Assembly: GCA_000435835.1 (NCBI GenBank)
Contig: FR883393.1
Coordinates: 1 to 35,488 of the forward strand
Reading direction: 5' to 3'
DNA: 35,488 bases
Source of the DNA: Clostridium sp. CAG:221
GTDB lineage: Bacteria > Bacillota > Clostridia > Clostridiales > Clostridiaceae
Of this stretch, positions 1-7,667 are shown one piece after another (position 1 is the stretch's first letter; every line of letters begins with the position of its first letter). The translations under genes were made by a program, and so were the position numbers. The notes beneath the pieces were generated by a model. It was not told the DNA's origin, ran no database searches, and saw only the letters and a list, made by a program, of their open reading frames with translations.

Positions 1-42
1 TTTCATCCTTAATTCATAATTCGTAATTCATCATTCATAATT

Positions 43-74
43 AACTAAGTTCATCATTAACTAAGTTCATCATT
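43..74. repeat. 16-bp direct tandem repeat
   Basis: The unit AACTAAGTTCATCATT occurs twice back to back (43-58 and 59-74) just past the stop codon of ilvE. It follows a run of degenerate AATTCATAATT-like units at 11-42. Low-complexity intergenic repeats of this kind are common in clostridial genomes. No coding potential is seen. Confidence 0.8.
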
Positions 75-82
75 GATAATGT

Positions 83-1108
83 TTAATTTACTTTATAGAT
101 CCATCCTTCAGGTGCTTCAATATCACCAAATTGTATTCCACAAAGAATTCTATAAAGTTCTTTTATAACAGGACCTACTTCAGTTTCGCTATAGAAGACA
201 TGAAGTTTACCTTTATATTCAATTCCACCAATAGGAGTTATGACAGCAGCAGTACCACAGGCACCTGCTTCTTTAAATTCATCTAAATTATCTATATATA
301 CTTCTCGTTCATAAACAGGCATATGAAGATATTTTTCTGCTATTTCCATAAGTGAATATTTTGTGATACTTGGCAATATAGAAGGTGATTTTGGTGTAAC
401 AAATTCATTATTTTTAGTGATACCAAAAAAGTTTGCAGCACCAACTTCTTCAATTTTTGTTTGAGTTGCAGGATCAAGATAAATGCAATCAGCAAATCCT
501 TTATCAGCAGAAAGTTTGTGTGCTTGAAGAGAAGCGGCATAATTACCTCCTACTTTTGTATGTCCAGTTCCACGAGGAGCAGCTCTGTCATATTCAGCTA
601 CATTAAAGTTACAAGGAGTTAATCCACCTTTAAAATAAGCACCTACAGGAATACAGAATACTGAAAAGATATATTCTGGTGCTGGTTTTACTCCAATGTT
701 ATGTCCAACTCCTATGACAAAAGGTCTTAAATATAAAGTTGCACCACTGCCATAAGGTGGAACAAAATGTTCATTTGCTTTTACTACCTGCATACAAGCA
801 TCAATAAATTTTTCAACAGGAATTTCTGGCATAAGTAGTTTTCTTAAGCTTGAATTTAATCTTTCAGCATTTCTATCAGGTCTGAATAATTGAATTGAAC
901 CATCTTTTGTTCTATATGCTTTTAGCCCTTCAAAGCATTGTTGTCCATAATGAAGAGCACAAGATGCTTCACTAATATGAAGATAGTTATCATCAGTAAG
1001 TGATCCATTATCCCAACTACCGTCTTTCCAAGTTGATATATATCGAAAATCAGTCTTTATATATTCAAACCCTAAATTATTCCAATCTAAATCTACAATT
1101 TTACTCAT
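83..1108 (-). CDS. ilvE: Branched-chain amino acid aminotransferase
   Basis: PLP-dependent fold-type IV aminotransferase that interconverts branched-chain 2-oxo acids and Leu/Ile/Val with glutamate as partner, in the cytosol. The 341 aa length fits the longer BCAT subfamily (about 340-360 aa). Visible hallmarks are the FEGLKAYR segment near residues 59-66, the Schiff-base lysine in GHTKVGGNYAAS (K185) and the EVGAANFF motif (221-228). The ATG is preceded by AAGGGG (1117-1122). A TTTACA-16-TAAAAT promoter can be read on the minus strand (1166 to 1139), its -35 falling inside the palindrome at 1151-1166. The gene diverges from ridA, whose product is known to protect this enzyme class from reactive enamines. 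No T-box leader is visible in the short upstream gap. Confidence 0.95.
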   Translation of the reverse strand: MSKIVDLDWNNLGFEYIKTDFRYISTWKDGSWDNGSLTDDNYLHISEASCALHYGQQCFEGLKAYRTKDGSIQLFRPDRNAERLNSSLRKLLMPEIPVEKFIDACMQVVKANEHFVPPYGSGATLYLRPFVIGVGHNIGVKPAPEYIFSVFCIPVGAYFKGGLTPCNFNVAEYDRAAPRGTGHTKVGGNYAASLQAHKLSADKGFADCIYLDPATQTKIEEVGAANFFGITKNNEFVTPKSPSILPSITKYSLMEIAEKYLHMPVYEREVYIDNLDEFKEAGACGTAAVITPIGGIEYKGKLHVFYSETEVGPVIKELYRILCGIQFGDIEAPEGWIYKVN

Positions 1109-1150
1109 AAGTATCGCCCCTTTTATTTGTTTTATAATATTTTACCACTA

Positions 1151-1166
1151 TTTACATTAATGTAAA
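1151..1166. promoter_or_regulatory. Perfect 16-bp palindrome, candidate operator
   Basis: TTTACATTAATGTAAA is its own reverse complement. It sits between divergent ilvE and ridA and covers the -35 hexamer and part of the spacer of the likely ilvE promoter, a position suited to repression. The binding protein is unknown. Confidence 0.45.
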
Positions 1167-1194
1167 ACAAAGAATATGGAAAAATTAAATAATC

Positions 1195-1224
1195 TTCAAA
1201 AATATAGGCTAAATAGTATATAAT
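1195..1224 (+). promoter_or_regulatory. Candidate ridA promoter
   Basis: A perfect TATAAT (1219-1224) is preceded, 18 bp upstream, by a weak TTCAAA (1195-1200). AAGGAGGA (1243-1250) then precedes the ridA ATG. Confidence 0.5.
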
Positions 1225-1255
1225 CAATTTATGACATTATATAAGGAGGATAAAA

Positions 1256-1633
1256 ATGAAAAAAGAAATAATATCAACAAAAAAAGCACCATCAGCAATT
1301 GGACCATATTCACAAGGTATGATAGTAGGAGATTATATATTTACTTCAGGTCAGATTCCTTTAAATCCTGAAAATGGACAATTAGTAACTGAAATCAGTA
1401 AAGCAACTGTACAAGTTATGGAAAATCTTTCAGCTGTATTAGAAGCAGCAGGAAGTTCATTAGAAAAGGTAATTAAAACAACAATTTTTCTTCAAGACCT
1501 TAATGATTTTGAAAAAGTAAACGAAATATATGGAAGTTATTTCAAAGAAAATTTACCTGCAAGAAGTTGTGTGCAAGTAGCTAAGTTACCTAAAGGGGCA
1601 CCTATAGAAATAGAGGCAATAGCTACTAAATAA
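1256..1633 (+). CDS. ridA: RidA family enamine/imine deaminase
   Basis: Small (125 aa) YjgF/YER057c/UK114-type protein that hydrolyses reactive enamine/imine intermediates such as 2-aminoacrylate, released by PLP-dependent dehydratases, to 2-oxo acids and ammonia. Family features seen are the N-terminal AIGPYSQG (14-21), the FTSGQIPL strand (29-36), the conserved arginine in PARSCVQVA (R103) and the C-terminal GAPIEIEAIA (114-123). Length is exactly typical. AAGGAGGA lies 5 bp before the ATG. The gene is monocistronic, ending in a strong terminator, and divergent from ilvE, the best-known enzyme protected by RidA. Confidence 0.95.
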   Translation: MKKEIISTKKAPSAIGPYSQGMIVGDYIFTSGQIPLNPENGQLVTEISKATVQVMENLSAVLEAAGSSLEKVIKTTIFLQDLNDFEKVNEIYGSYFKENLPARSCVQVAKLPKGAPIEIEAIATK

Positions 1634-1659
1634 TACAGAGTTTTATATAAAAATTTTAA

Positions 1660-1706
1660 AAAAAGCTAAATCATTTTAATAAAAATAAATGATTTAGCTT
1701 TTTTTT
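1660..1706 (+). terminator. Rho-independent terminator of ridA
   Basis: A 17-bp stem (1660-1676 with 1687-1703) holds the core AAGCTAAATCATTT / AAATGATTTAGCTT, with a 10-nt loop and an uninterrupted T tract. Confidence 0.9.
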
Positions 1707-1768
1707 GATTAAAAATTTATGTATATTAAAATAAAATATAGAAAAAATAAAAAAATAAGTAGAAATAC

Positions 1769-1798
1769 TTGTTATTATGGCGAAAATTGCAGTATAAT
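1769..1798 (+). promoter_or_regulatory. Sigma-A-like promoter for the HD-GYP gene
   Basis: TTGTTA (1769-1774), an 18-bp spacer and a perfect TATAAT (1793-1798) lie 33 bp before the ATG. The leader is too short for a c-di-GMP riboswitch. Confidence 0.6.
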
Positions 1799-1831
1799 AT
1801 ATATTAAAAAAATAATAGGAAGAGGAATACA

Positions 1832-2899
1832 ATGAGATATGTACCAATTGGGGCTATTCGCGAAAATATGATTTTAGCAAAAAATATATATGGCGAAAAA
1901 GGGCAACTTTTATTAAATGCAGGATGTAAAATTTCCAATAAGTGTTTGGAAAGTATAATTTCAATGGGCTTTTCAGGAATTTATATTCAAGATTCTTTAT
2001 CGGAAGATATTGAAATAGAAAGTATAATAAGCGATGAATTAAGAAGGAAAACTGTTGATGGGGTAAAAAATGTTTTCATATCAGTTGGAAATAATGAAAG
2101 ACACCATGATCAATTTGAAGAATTAAAAAAAAGAATTGAAACTATTCTAGAAGAAATTCTAAATGATGACAACTTGATGATAAATATGACAGATTTAAAA
2201 ACTTTTGACGAATATACATATCAGCATTCTGTAAATGTTGCAGTGCTATCAATGGTTATAGGTACAACCTTAAGCTTAAGTCATAAAGAAATGTTTAATT
2301 TAGGTCTAGCAGCTTTGCTTCATGATATAGGAAAGATATTTGTTAATAAGGAAGTGCTTAATAAACCAAGAAAATTGGATGCAAATGAAATGGAAATAAT
2401 GGAAAATCATTCATATCTTGGATATAAGTATTTAAAGAGCAGATATGAGTTTTCTGTTTCAACATACATTGGAGTATTAGATCATCATGAAAGATATGAC
2501 GGAACAGGATATCCTAATAATAAAAAAGGTAAGGATATTTCACTTTTTGGTAGGATAATAAATGTTGCAGATGTATATGATGCATTAACATCAGAAAGAC
2601 CATATAGAAGTGGACTTTTACCAAGTGAAGCTATGGAGTATATCATGGGTGGATCAGGAAGGCATTTTGACCCAGAAATAGTGGAAGTATTTATTAGAAA
2701 GATAGCACCATATCCGTTGGGGACGTGTATTAGATTAAGTAATGGCTATGAGGGAATAGTAGTAAAGAATTATCAAGAATCATCCCTTAGACCATCCATA
2801 AGAGTTTATAAAATTGATGGTGAGTCAGTGGAGCCTTTTATTATTAATTTAAAAGATGACAAGCAATATCTTTCTTCCGTTATAGATAGAAGTAGTTAA
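1832..2899 (+). CDS. HD-GYP domain c-di-GMP phosphodiesterase
   Basis: Cytosolic signalling enzyme of the HD-GYP class, which hydrolyses cyclic di-GMP via a metal centre. The 355-aa protein has an N-terminal region of about 120 residues of the kind often fused to HD-GYP proteins. The catalytic domain follows: HDIGK at 164-168, later metal-site histidines in ENHSYLGYKYL and DHHERYDGTGYP (217-228, with GYP at 226-228), and NVADVYDALTSERPYR. All signature residues are present, so it should be active. A C-terminal tail of about 75 aa looks like a small beta-rich module. No receiver or membrane segment is visible, so the input signal is unclear. AGGAAGAGG precedes the ATG. The gene stands alone with its own promoter. 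Confidence 0.92.
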   Translation: MRYVPIGAIRENMILAKNIYGEKGQLLLNAGCKISNKCLESIISMGFSGIYIQDSLSEDIEIESIISDELRRKTVDGVKNVFISVGNNERHHDQFEELKKRIETILEEILNDDNLMINMTDLKTFDEYTYQHSVNVAVLSMVIGTTLSLSHKEMFNLGLAALLHDIGKIFVNKEVLNKPRKLDANEMEIMENHSYLGYKYLKSRYEFSVSTYIGVLDHHERYDGTGYPNNKKGKDISLFGRIINVADVYDALTSERPYRSGLLPSEAMEYIMGGSGRHFDPEIVEVFIRKIAPYPLGTCIRLSNGYEGIVVKNYQESSLRPSIRVYKIDGESVEPFIINLKDDKQYLSSVIDRSS

Positions 2900-2921
2900 A
2901 GAAAATTAATATAGCAAATTA

Positions 2922-2952
2922 ATATGCAAATATACAATATATATTTGCATAT
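2922..2952. repeat. Perfect 12-bp inverted repeat (hairpin)
   Basis: ATATGCAAATAT (2922-2933) and ATATTTGCATAT (2941-2952) are exact complements around a 7-nt loop in the gap between the HD-GYP gene and the potD-like gene. No T tract follows, so it may be an operator or an mRNA hairpin rather than a terminator. Confidence 0.6.
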
Positions 2953-2997
2953 ATTACTCTATATAAACAATACATATTACTGAAAGGAAAATAATAG

Positions 2998-4035
2998 ATG
3001 AAAAAGATAATAGCTATTTTTACAATTTTTATGATGATATCTACATCGATGATAGCATGTGAAAAAGAAGAAAAAACTACAATTAACTTTTTAAATTGGG
3101 GTGAAAATATTGCAGAAGGGTTAATAGATGAATTTGAGAAAAAATATAATATAAAAGTAAATGAAGTATTTGTGGATGATAATGAAGCTATGTATCAGGA
3201 ACTTACTTCTGGAAAAATTCAATACGATGTGGCGGTTCCAGGGGATTATATGGTGGAAAGGTTGATTTCAGAAGGTAGATTAGAAGAACTAGATAAACAA
3301 AATATACCTAATTGGACTGAACTTTTACCAAGCAATTTAAATAGAAGCTTTGATCCAGGTAATGTTTATTCACTTCCATATATGAATGGAACTATAGGGA
3401 TAGTATATAACACAGAGCTAATTAGTGAAGATATAAATAGCTGGAGCGATATGTGGAATCCTAAATATAGAGATGAAATATTTGTTTTAGATTCTCAAAG
3501 AGATGCTATAGGTATGGCACTTAAATATTTGGGATATTCATTAAATAGTACTGATGAAATAGAACTTGAAGAAGCTAAAGCTGCTTTAATTGAGCAAAAG
3601 CAATTAGGAACTATTTATGGAGCGGACAATGTTAAGGATTTAATGATATCTGGTGAAAGAGCTATAGCAATGATTTGGTCAGGAGAGGGACTTACTTTAG
3701 CAGATGAGTATGACAATTTAAAATATATAGTACCAAAGGAAGGTGCTAATTTCTGGATAGATTCATTAGTAATTCCAAAAGGTACTAAAAATAAAGAAGC
3801 AGCAGAAATATTTATCAACTTCTTATGTGAAAAAGACAGTGCATACAGAATTGCTGAAGAAATAGGGTATACTACTCCACATGAAGGTGCCATGATGGAA
3901 CAAGATGAAGATGTGAGAAATAATCCAGGGGCATATATGCCTGAAGAAGTTATGGACAAGTGTGAAAGCTATAAGTATTTAAATACAGAAGAGTTATTAA
4001 AATACGAAAAAGTATGGCTTGAAGTTAAAAGTTAA
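2998..4035 (+). CDS. PotD-like polyamine-binding lipoprotein
   Basis: Extracellular solute-binding lipoprotein resembling the spermidine/putrescine receptor PotD. The 345 aa length is typical. The signal peptide ends in a lipobox SMIAC with the lipidated cysteine at C21. The mature part has the family pattern: INFLNWGENIAEGLIDEFEK (29-48; W34 at the expected ligand aromatic), then YDVAVPGDYMVERL and SLPYMNGTIGIVYNT. The ATG follows AAAGGA (2983-2988). No permease or ATPase gene of a Pot transporter is adjacent, so it either serves a transporter encoded elsewhere or acts as a sensor partner. Polyamine specificity is inferred from family resemblance; other cationic or organic-acid ligands are possible. 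Confidence 0.85.
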   Translation: MKKIIAIFTIFMMISTSMIACEKEEKTTINFLNWGENIAEGLIDEFEKKYNIKVNEVFVDDNEAMYQELTSGKIQYDVAVPGDYMVERLISEGRLEELDKQNIPNWTELLPSNLNRSFDPGNVYSLPYMNGTIGIVYNTELISEDINSWSDMWNPKYRDEIFVLDSQRDAIGMALKYLGYSLNSTDEIELEEAKAALIEQKQLGTIYGADNVKDLMISGERAIAMIWSGEGLTLADEYDNLKYIVPKEGANFWIDSLVIPKGTKNKEAAEIFINFLCEKDSAYRIAEEIGYTTPHEGAMMEQDEDVRNNPGAYMPEEVMDKCESYKYLNTEELLKYEKVWLEVKS

Positions 4036-4103
4036 AATTAGTAGTATAATGAATAATTTTGGTATATAATAAATAATAAATGGTGCTTAGGAGGGTAAGC
4101 TGA

Positions 4104-4661
4104 ATGGATAAGATAATTGATTTTAATGAACTTAAGAACAAGGTAAATGAAAAAGACATAGATAATTTCGAGTCTTATATATATAGCTTATACTATAAAA
4201 TGGCTGAAGGTAAATTGACTATGGCTGAATTCACAAAAGAAATGACAGCGTATATGGAAAATAACAATATTTCTCAAGATAAGTTCTTAAAGATTCAAAC
4301 TAAACTTATGGAGAGATATGGATTAGACACTAAGGGTTTTGAAGAGCAAATTAAGGCACTAGGCTTAGATAAATTAACTAATAATCCTGTAGATTATGAA
4401 CAAGCTAGGAAGACAATGAGTTTTCAAGAAAAATATAAAGACAGAATTAAGGTAAAGCCAATTACTGAATACTATATAAAAAATGATAAAAATAATGTAG
4501 TAATTTTGTTGGATGATCACAATGTAATCATAAGGAGCGAAGGCAAGGTTGACCTAGTTGATATTGAATTAAATGAATTCTTATGTTCATATAGGAAGAC
4601 TTTAAATGATGATAAATTAAAAATCATCATTTGCGATTATAGCAAGGAATATGATTACTAA
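4104..4661 (+). CDS. DUF3867-type clostridial protein of unknown function
   Basis: A 185-aa acidic, soluble protein without signal peptide or membrane segment. It opens with MDKIIDFNELKNKVNEKD, followed by helix-rich sequence to about residue 110. The C-terminal part is more beta-like (NNVVILLDDHNVIIRS near 130-145; KLKIIICDYS near 171-180). The pattern and length match, from memory, the clostridial DUF3867 family, for which no function is known. AGGAGG (4089-4094) sets the start. It lies 68 bp after the PotD-like gene without a clear terminator, so some cotranscription is possible. Confidence 0.65.
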   Translation: MDKIIDFNELKNKVNEKDIDNFESYIYSLYYKMAEGKLTMAEFTKEMTAYMENNNISQDKFLKIQTKLMERYGLDTKGFEEQIKALGLDKLTNNPVDYEQARKTMSFQEKYKDRIKVKPITEYYIKNDKNNVVILLDDHNVIIRSEGKVDLVDIELNEFLCSYRKTLNDDKLKIIICDYSKEYDY

Positions 4662-4702
4662 AATTAGAAAGAAATTTCTATTTATTTTAGTTTAATATAA
4701 TG

Positions 4703-4750
4703 TATAATAGAGAGAGTGTGATTCTTAGTTTAGGTTTCGCACTCTATTTT
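4703..4750 (+). promoter_or_regulatory. TATAAT box followed by leader hairpin upstream of the ABC-F gene
   Basis: TATAAT (4703-4708) is followed by a hairpin: AGAGTGTGA (4713-4721) pairs with TTCGCACTCT around 4736-4745 through nine pairs including one G-U, and ATTTTT follows. It could be the terminator of the upstream gene or a 5' leader hairpin/attenuator for the ABC-F gene. No leader peptide ORF is obvious. Confidence 0.45.
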
Positions 4751-4769
4751 TACGCTTAGGAGGAACAAG

Positions 4770-6326
4770 ATGAGTGTACTAACAGTAAAGAATATCAGTC
4801 ACGGTTTTGGTGATAGAGCTATATTTGAAGATGTATCATTTAGATTACTTAAAGGTGAGCACGTAGGTTTAATAGGTGCTAACGGTGAAGGTAAATCTAC
4901 TTTTATGAATATAATTACAGGAAAGCTTATGCCTGATGAAGGGAAAGTTATCTGGAGCAACAGAGTGAGAGTTGGTTACATGGATCAACATGCTGAACTT
5001 GAAAAAGGATTAACTATAAGAGAAGTATTAAGAAGTGCATTTAAGTACCTATTTGATATGGAAGCTGAAATGAATGAGCTTTATGGAAGAATGGGAGAAA
5101 TGACAGATGATGAAATGAATAAGGCCCTTGAAAGAACAGCAGTTATTCAAGATATGTTAGATAACAATGGGTTTTATGTAATAGATGCTAAAGTAGAAGA
5201 AGTAGCAAAAGGTCTTGGGCTTTTAGATGTAGGTCTAGATAGAGATGTTACTGAGCTTAGTGGTGGACAAAGAACTAAGGTATTACTGGCAAAATTATTA
5301 TTAGAAACACCAGATATATTATTACTGGACGAGCCTACTAACTACCTTGATGAAGAACATATAGAATGGTTAAAGAGATTCTTACAAAATTATGAAAATG
5401 CATTTATATTAATATCACACGATATTCCATTCTTAAATTCAGTAATTAATTTAATATATCATGTGGAAAATAGACAGCTTACAAGATATGTTGGTGATTA
5501 CTATGAATTCCAAAGAATATATGAAGCAAATAAGGCACAATTACAAGCAGCTTATGAAAGACAACAAGCTGAAGTAGCACAACTTAAAGATTTCGTTGCA
5601 AGAAATAAAGCAAGAGTTGCTACAAGTGGTATGGCTAAGGCTAGACAAAAGAAGCTTGATAAGATGGAAATGATTGAACTTGCAGCTGAAAAACCAAAGC
5701 CAGAGTTTAACTTTAAGCAAGGAAGAACTTCAGGTAAGGTTATCTTTGAAACTAAGGATCTTGTTATAGGATATAATGAACCATTAACAAAACCATTAAA
5801 TATATCAATGGAAAGAGGTCAAAAGATTGCTCTTGTTGGAGCTAATGGTCTAGGAAAAACAACTCTTTTAAAGAGCTTAATGGGTAAAATACCTGCACTT
5901 AGTGGAGAAGTTCATTTAGGAGATTATCAACAAATAGGTTACTTTGAACAAGAAATAAAAGAAGCAAACTACAATACTTGTATTGAAGAAGTTTGGGAAC
6001 AATTCCCTTCTAAGACTCAATATGAAATAAGATCAGCTCTAGCAAAATGTGGTTTAACAACTAAACATATTGAAAGTAAAGTTTGTGTATTAAGTGGGGG
6101 AGAACAAGCTAAGGTAAGATTATGTAAGCTTATTAATGAAGAAACAAATATCTTAATCCTAGATGAGCCTACTAACCACTTAGATGTTGAAGCTAAAGAT
6201 GAGTTAAAGAGAGCTTTAAAAGAATATAAAGGAACAATACTTTTAGTATGCCACGAACCTGAATTCTACAGAGACGTAGTTACTGATATTTGGAACTGTG
6301 AAGAGTGGACAACTAAAGTAGTTTAG
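4770..6326 (+). CDS. ABC-F family ATPase (YfmM-like), translation factor type
   Basis: Soluble twin-NBD ABC-F protein of 518 aa without membrane segments. NBD1 has Walker A GANGEGKST (36-44), signature LSGGQ (163-167), Walker B ILLLDE (183-188) and LISHD. The interdomain linker (about 245-310) is rich in A, Q and K (YERQQAEVAQLKDFVARNKA), as expected for the P-site tRNA-interaction motif. NBD2 has GANGLGKTT (357-365), LSGGE (441-445) and ILILDE (461-466), but its switch segment reads VCHEPEFY, with Cys instead of Ser before the histidine. The sequence is very like B. subtilis YfmM as I remember it (also 518 aa). Family members act on stalled ribosomes; some give antibiotic protection. A strong AGGAGGA precedes the ATG. 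Confidence 0.9.
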   Translation: MSVLTVKNISHGFGDRAIFEDVSFRLLKGEHVGLIGANGEGKSTFMNIITGKLMPDEGKVIWSNRVRVGYMDQHAELEKGLTIREVLRSAFKYLFDMEAEMNELYGRMGEMTDDEMNKALERTAVIQDMLDNNGFYVIDAKVEEVAKGLGLLDVGLDRDVTELSGGQRTKVLLAKLLLETPDILLLDEPTNYLDEEHIEWLKRFLQNYENAFILISHDIPFLNSVINLIYHVENRQLTRYVGDYYEFQRIYEANKAQLQAAYERQQAEVAQLKDFVARNKARVATSGMAKARQKKLDKMEMIELAAEKPKPEFNFKQGRTSGKVIFETKDLVIGYNEPLTKPLNISMERGQKIALVGANGLGKTTLLKSLMGKIPALSGEVHLGDYQQIGYFEQEIKEANYNTCIEEVWEQFPSKTQYEIRSALAKCGLTTKHIESKVCVLSGGEQAKVRLCKLINEETNILILDEPTNHLDVEAKDELKRALKEYKGTILLVCHEPEFYRDVVTDIWNCEEWTTKVV

Positions 6327-6510
6327 TGGTTAAGTTAGAGATAGAGTTAATTATGAATTATCAGTGATGAATGCTTAGGAAAATTAAAAATTAAAAATGG
6401 AAAATTAATTTGATTGGTTGAATTTTAGTGCATTAATATGAAGTGATAAGTAGCATGAGAAATATAACTTTATAGTTAATAAATAAGAGATAGAAGTTAA
6501 TAGTTAATGA
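6327..6510. repeat. Low-complexity AATTATGAATTA / AAATTAAAAATTAAAAATG repeats
   Basis: This non-coding stretch after the ABC-F gene holds AATTATGAATTATCAGTGATGAATG-like and AAAATTAAAAATTAAAAATGG-like units. They resemble the degenerate repeats at 11-74 and at 29390-29413. I see no gene here. Confidence 0.5.
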
Positions 6511-6539
6511 AGAAACTCCTTTAGGGGAGTTTCTTTTTG
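6511..6539 (+). terminator. Rho-independent terminator
   Basis: AGAAACTCC (6511-6519) pairs with GGAGTTTCT (6526-6534), followed by TTTT. It lies about 185 bp after the ABC-F stop and is its probable distal terminator. Confidence 0.85.
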
Positions 6540-6541
6540 TT

Positions 6542-6676
6542 TATAGTGAAAAGAATGAGTCAGAAATAAAAGGTATTGAGGTTGAGATTATAATGGTAGA
6601 AGGTGAAAATACTACTAAGTTAAAATATAATTCATTAAAAACTAATAAAGTAAGTGCTTTACTTTTTTTGAAGTAA
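6542..6676 (+). pseudogene. Possible C-terminal ORF remnant
   Basis: An open stretch of about 44 codons, without a usable start, begins right after the terminator and reads SEKNESEIKGIEVEII...LLFLK before TAA. Its composition looks protein-like, but no family is recognised. It may be the tail of a lost gene or chance. Confidence 0.25.
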
Positions 6677-6870
6677 GTTATCACATAGAATTACTATAGT
6701 TCCTGCAAAAAATAATATAAAATTTATAAAAAGCAACTTCAATCATTGTAATTTTTAGTTATTACATTTAAATGATGCGAATTTATTTAAATATATAATA
6801 ATTTTGTAAACTGTTACTGAAATTATTAGAATATATGGTAAAATTATATATAAAAAAGGGGTTTTGTTTA

Positions 6871-6927
6871 ATGAAAAATAAAGATGAAGATAGTAAAATT
6901 TTTTTTTTTTTAATATTACAAAATTAA
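6871..6927 (+). other. Short ORF spanning a T13 homopolymer
   Basis: An AAAGGGG ribosome binding site precedes ATG at 6871. The ORF (MKNKDEDSKIFFFLILQN, 18 aa) runs through thirteen consecutive T (6899-6911). With one extra T the frame would run on (NITKLKTDKVVWRYL) to a stop overlapping the start of the next gene. It could be a slippage-prone leader ORF or a decayed gene. Translation is not proven. Confidence 0.3.
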
Positions 6928-6955
6928 AAACTGATAAAGTGGTATGGAGGTATTT

Positions 6956-7546
6956 ATGAATAAGATAAAATTAGTATGTACAATAAGTATAATAACCATA
7001 ATTGGTGGTACTCTGTTTGGTTGTAATAATCAAAGTTCAAAGCAAACAGTAAATGATACAAGTAACAGTATGATTAGTGATTCTGATAGTAGTAAACCAC
7101 AACAAATAGTAGATGATACTAAAGCAAATGAAGATATTAAAACAACAGATATACCGGATGTAGTAAGTAAAGTAGAAGGAAGGAGAAACGAGTATATAGA
7201 GAGATTAGATAACATACAAAAAAAGCTTGATGAATTACCAGAAAAGAAGAATGCCGATGAAGGTATTACAAATGCTATGAAGAGTTATTATGGAAAAGCT
7301 TATGAAATGTATGATAAAGAACTCAATGATATTTATGCTTTGCTAAAAGAGGAGTTATCTCCAGAGATAATGAATGATTTAGAAATTAAACAGCTTAAAT
7401 GGATAGAGGAGAAAGAGGGAAAAGCTAGGGAAGAAGAAGCAAAGTTCAAAGGAGGAACTTTTGAGCCTGTTGCAGGATATATAGTTTTGTATGAAGCAAC
7501 TAAGGAAAAATGTTATGAATTAGTAAATCAGTATATGACAGATTAA
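6956..7546 (+). CDS. LprI/DUF1311-like lipoprotein
   Basis: Predicted surface lipoprotein of 196 aa. The signal peptide MNKIKLVCTISIITIIGG is followed by TLFGC, with the lipid-modified cysteine near residue 23. A Ser/Asn/Asp-rich linker leads to a C-terminal helical domain with the pattern YEMYDKELNDIYALLKEEL...LKWIEEKEGKAREEEAKF...LYEATKEKCYEL. This matches the LprI-type (DUF1311) lysozyme-inhibitor-like domain as I know it. GGAGG at 6946-6950 selects the ATG at 6956, five bases downstream; the in-frame ATG at 6944 overlaps that site and is unlikely. A lysozyme-inhibitor role is inferred from family resemblance only. Confidence 0.7.
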   Translation: MNKIKLVCTISIITIIGGTLFGCNNQSSKQTVNDTSNSMISDSDSSKPQQIVDDTKANEDIKTTDIPDVVSKVEGRRNEYIERLDNIQKKLDELPEKKNADEGITNAMKSYYGKAYEMYDKELNDIYALLKEELSPEIMNDLEIKQLKWIEEKEGKAREEEAKFKGGTFEPVAGYIVLYEATKEKCYELVNQYMTD

Positions 7547-7554
7547 TTAAAATA

Positions 7555-7584
7555 AAAGTTAGTACATTTTAGTGCTAGCTTTTT
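7555..7584 (+). terminator. Terminator of the LprI-like gene
   Basis: AAAGTTAGTAC pairs with GTGCTAGCTTT (two G-U pairs) around ATTTTA, followed by TTTT. Confidence 0.8.
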
Positions 7585-7667
7585 ATATACTTTAAATTTA
7601 CATAAGAGTCATTACAGTATAAAATAGATAGGGAAAATATCACAATAACAAATAGAGGAGGAATATG

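Noticed and set aside
1109..1255. T-box or other leader riboswitch for ilvE
   Set aside because: The gap is only 147 bp and shared with ridA; no T-box or specifier-loop features are visible.
3615..3959. Long minus-strand ORF opposite the PotD-like gene
   Set aside because: Shadow of a well-supported gene; no ribosome binding site or recognisable family.
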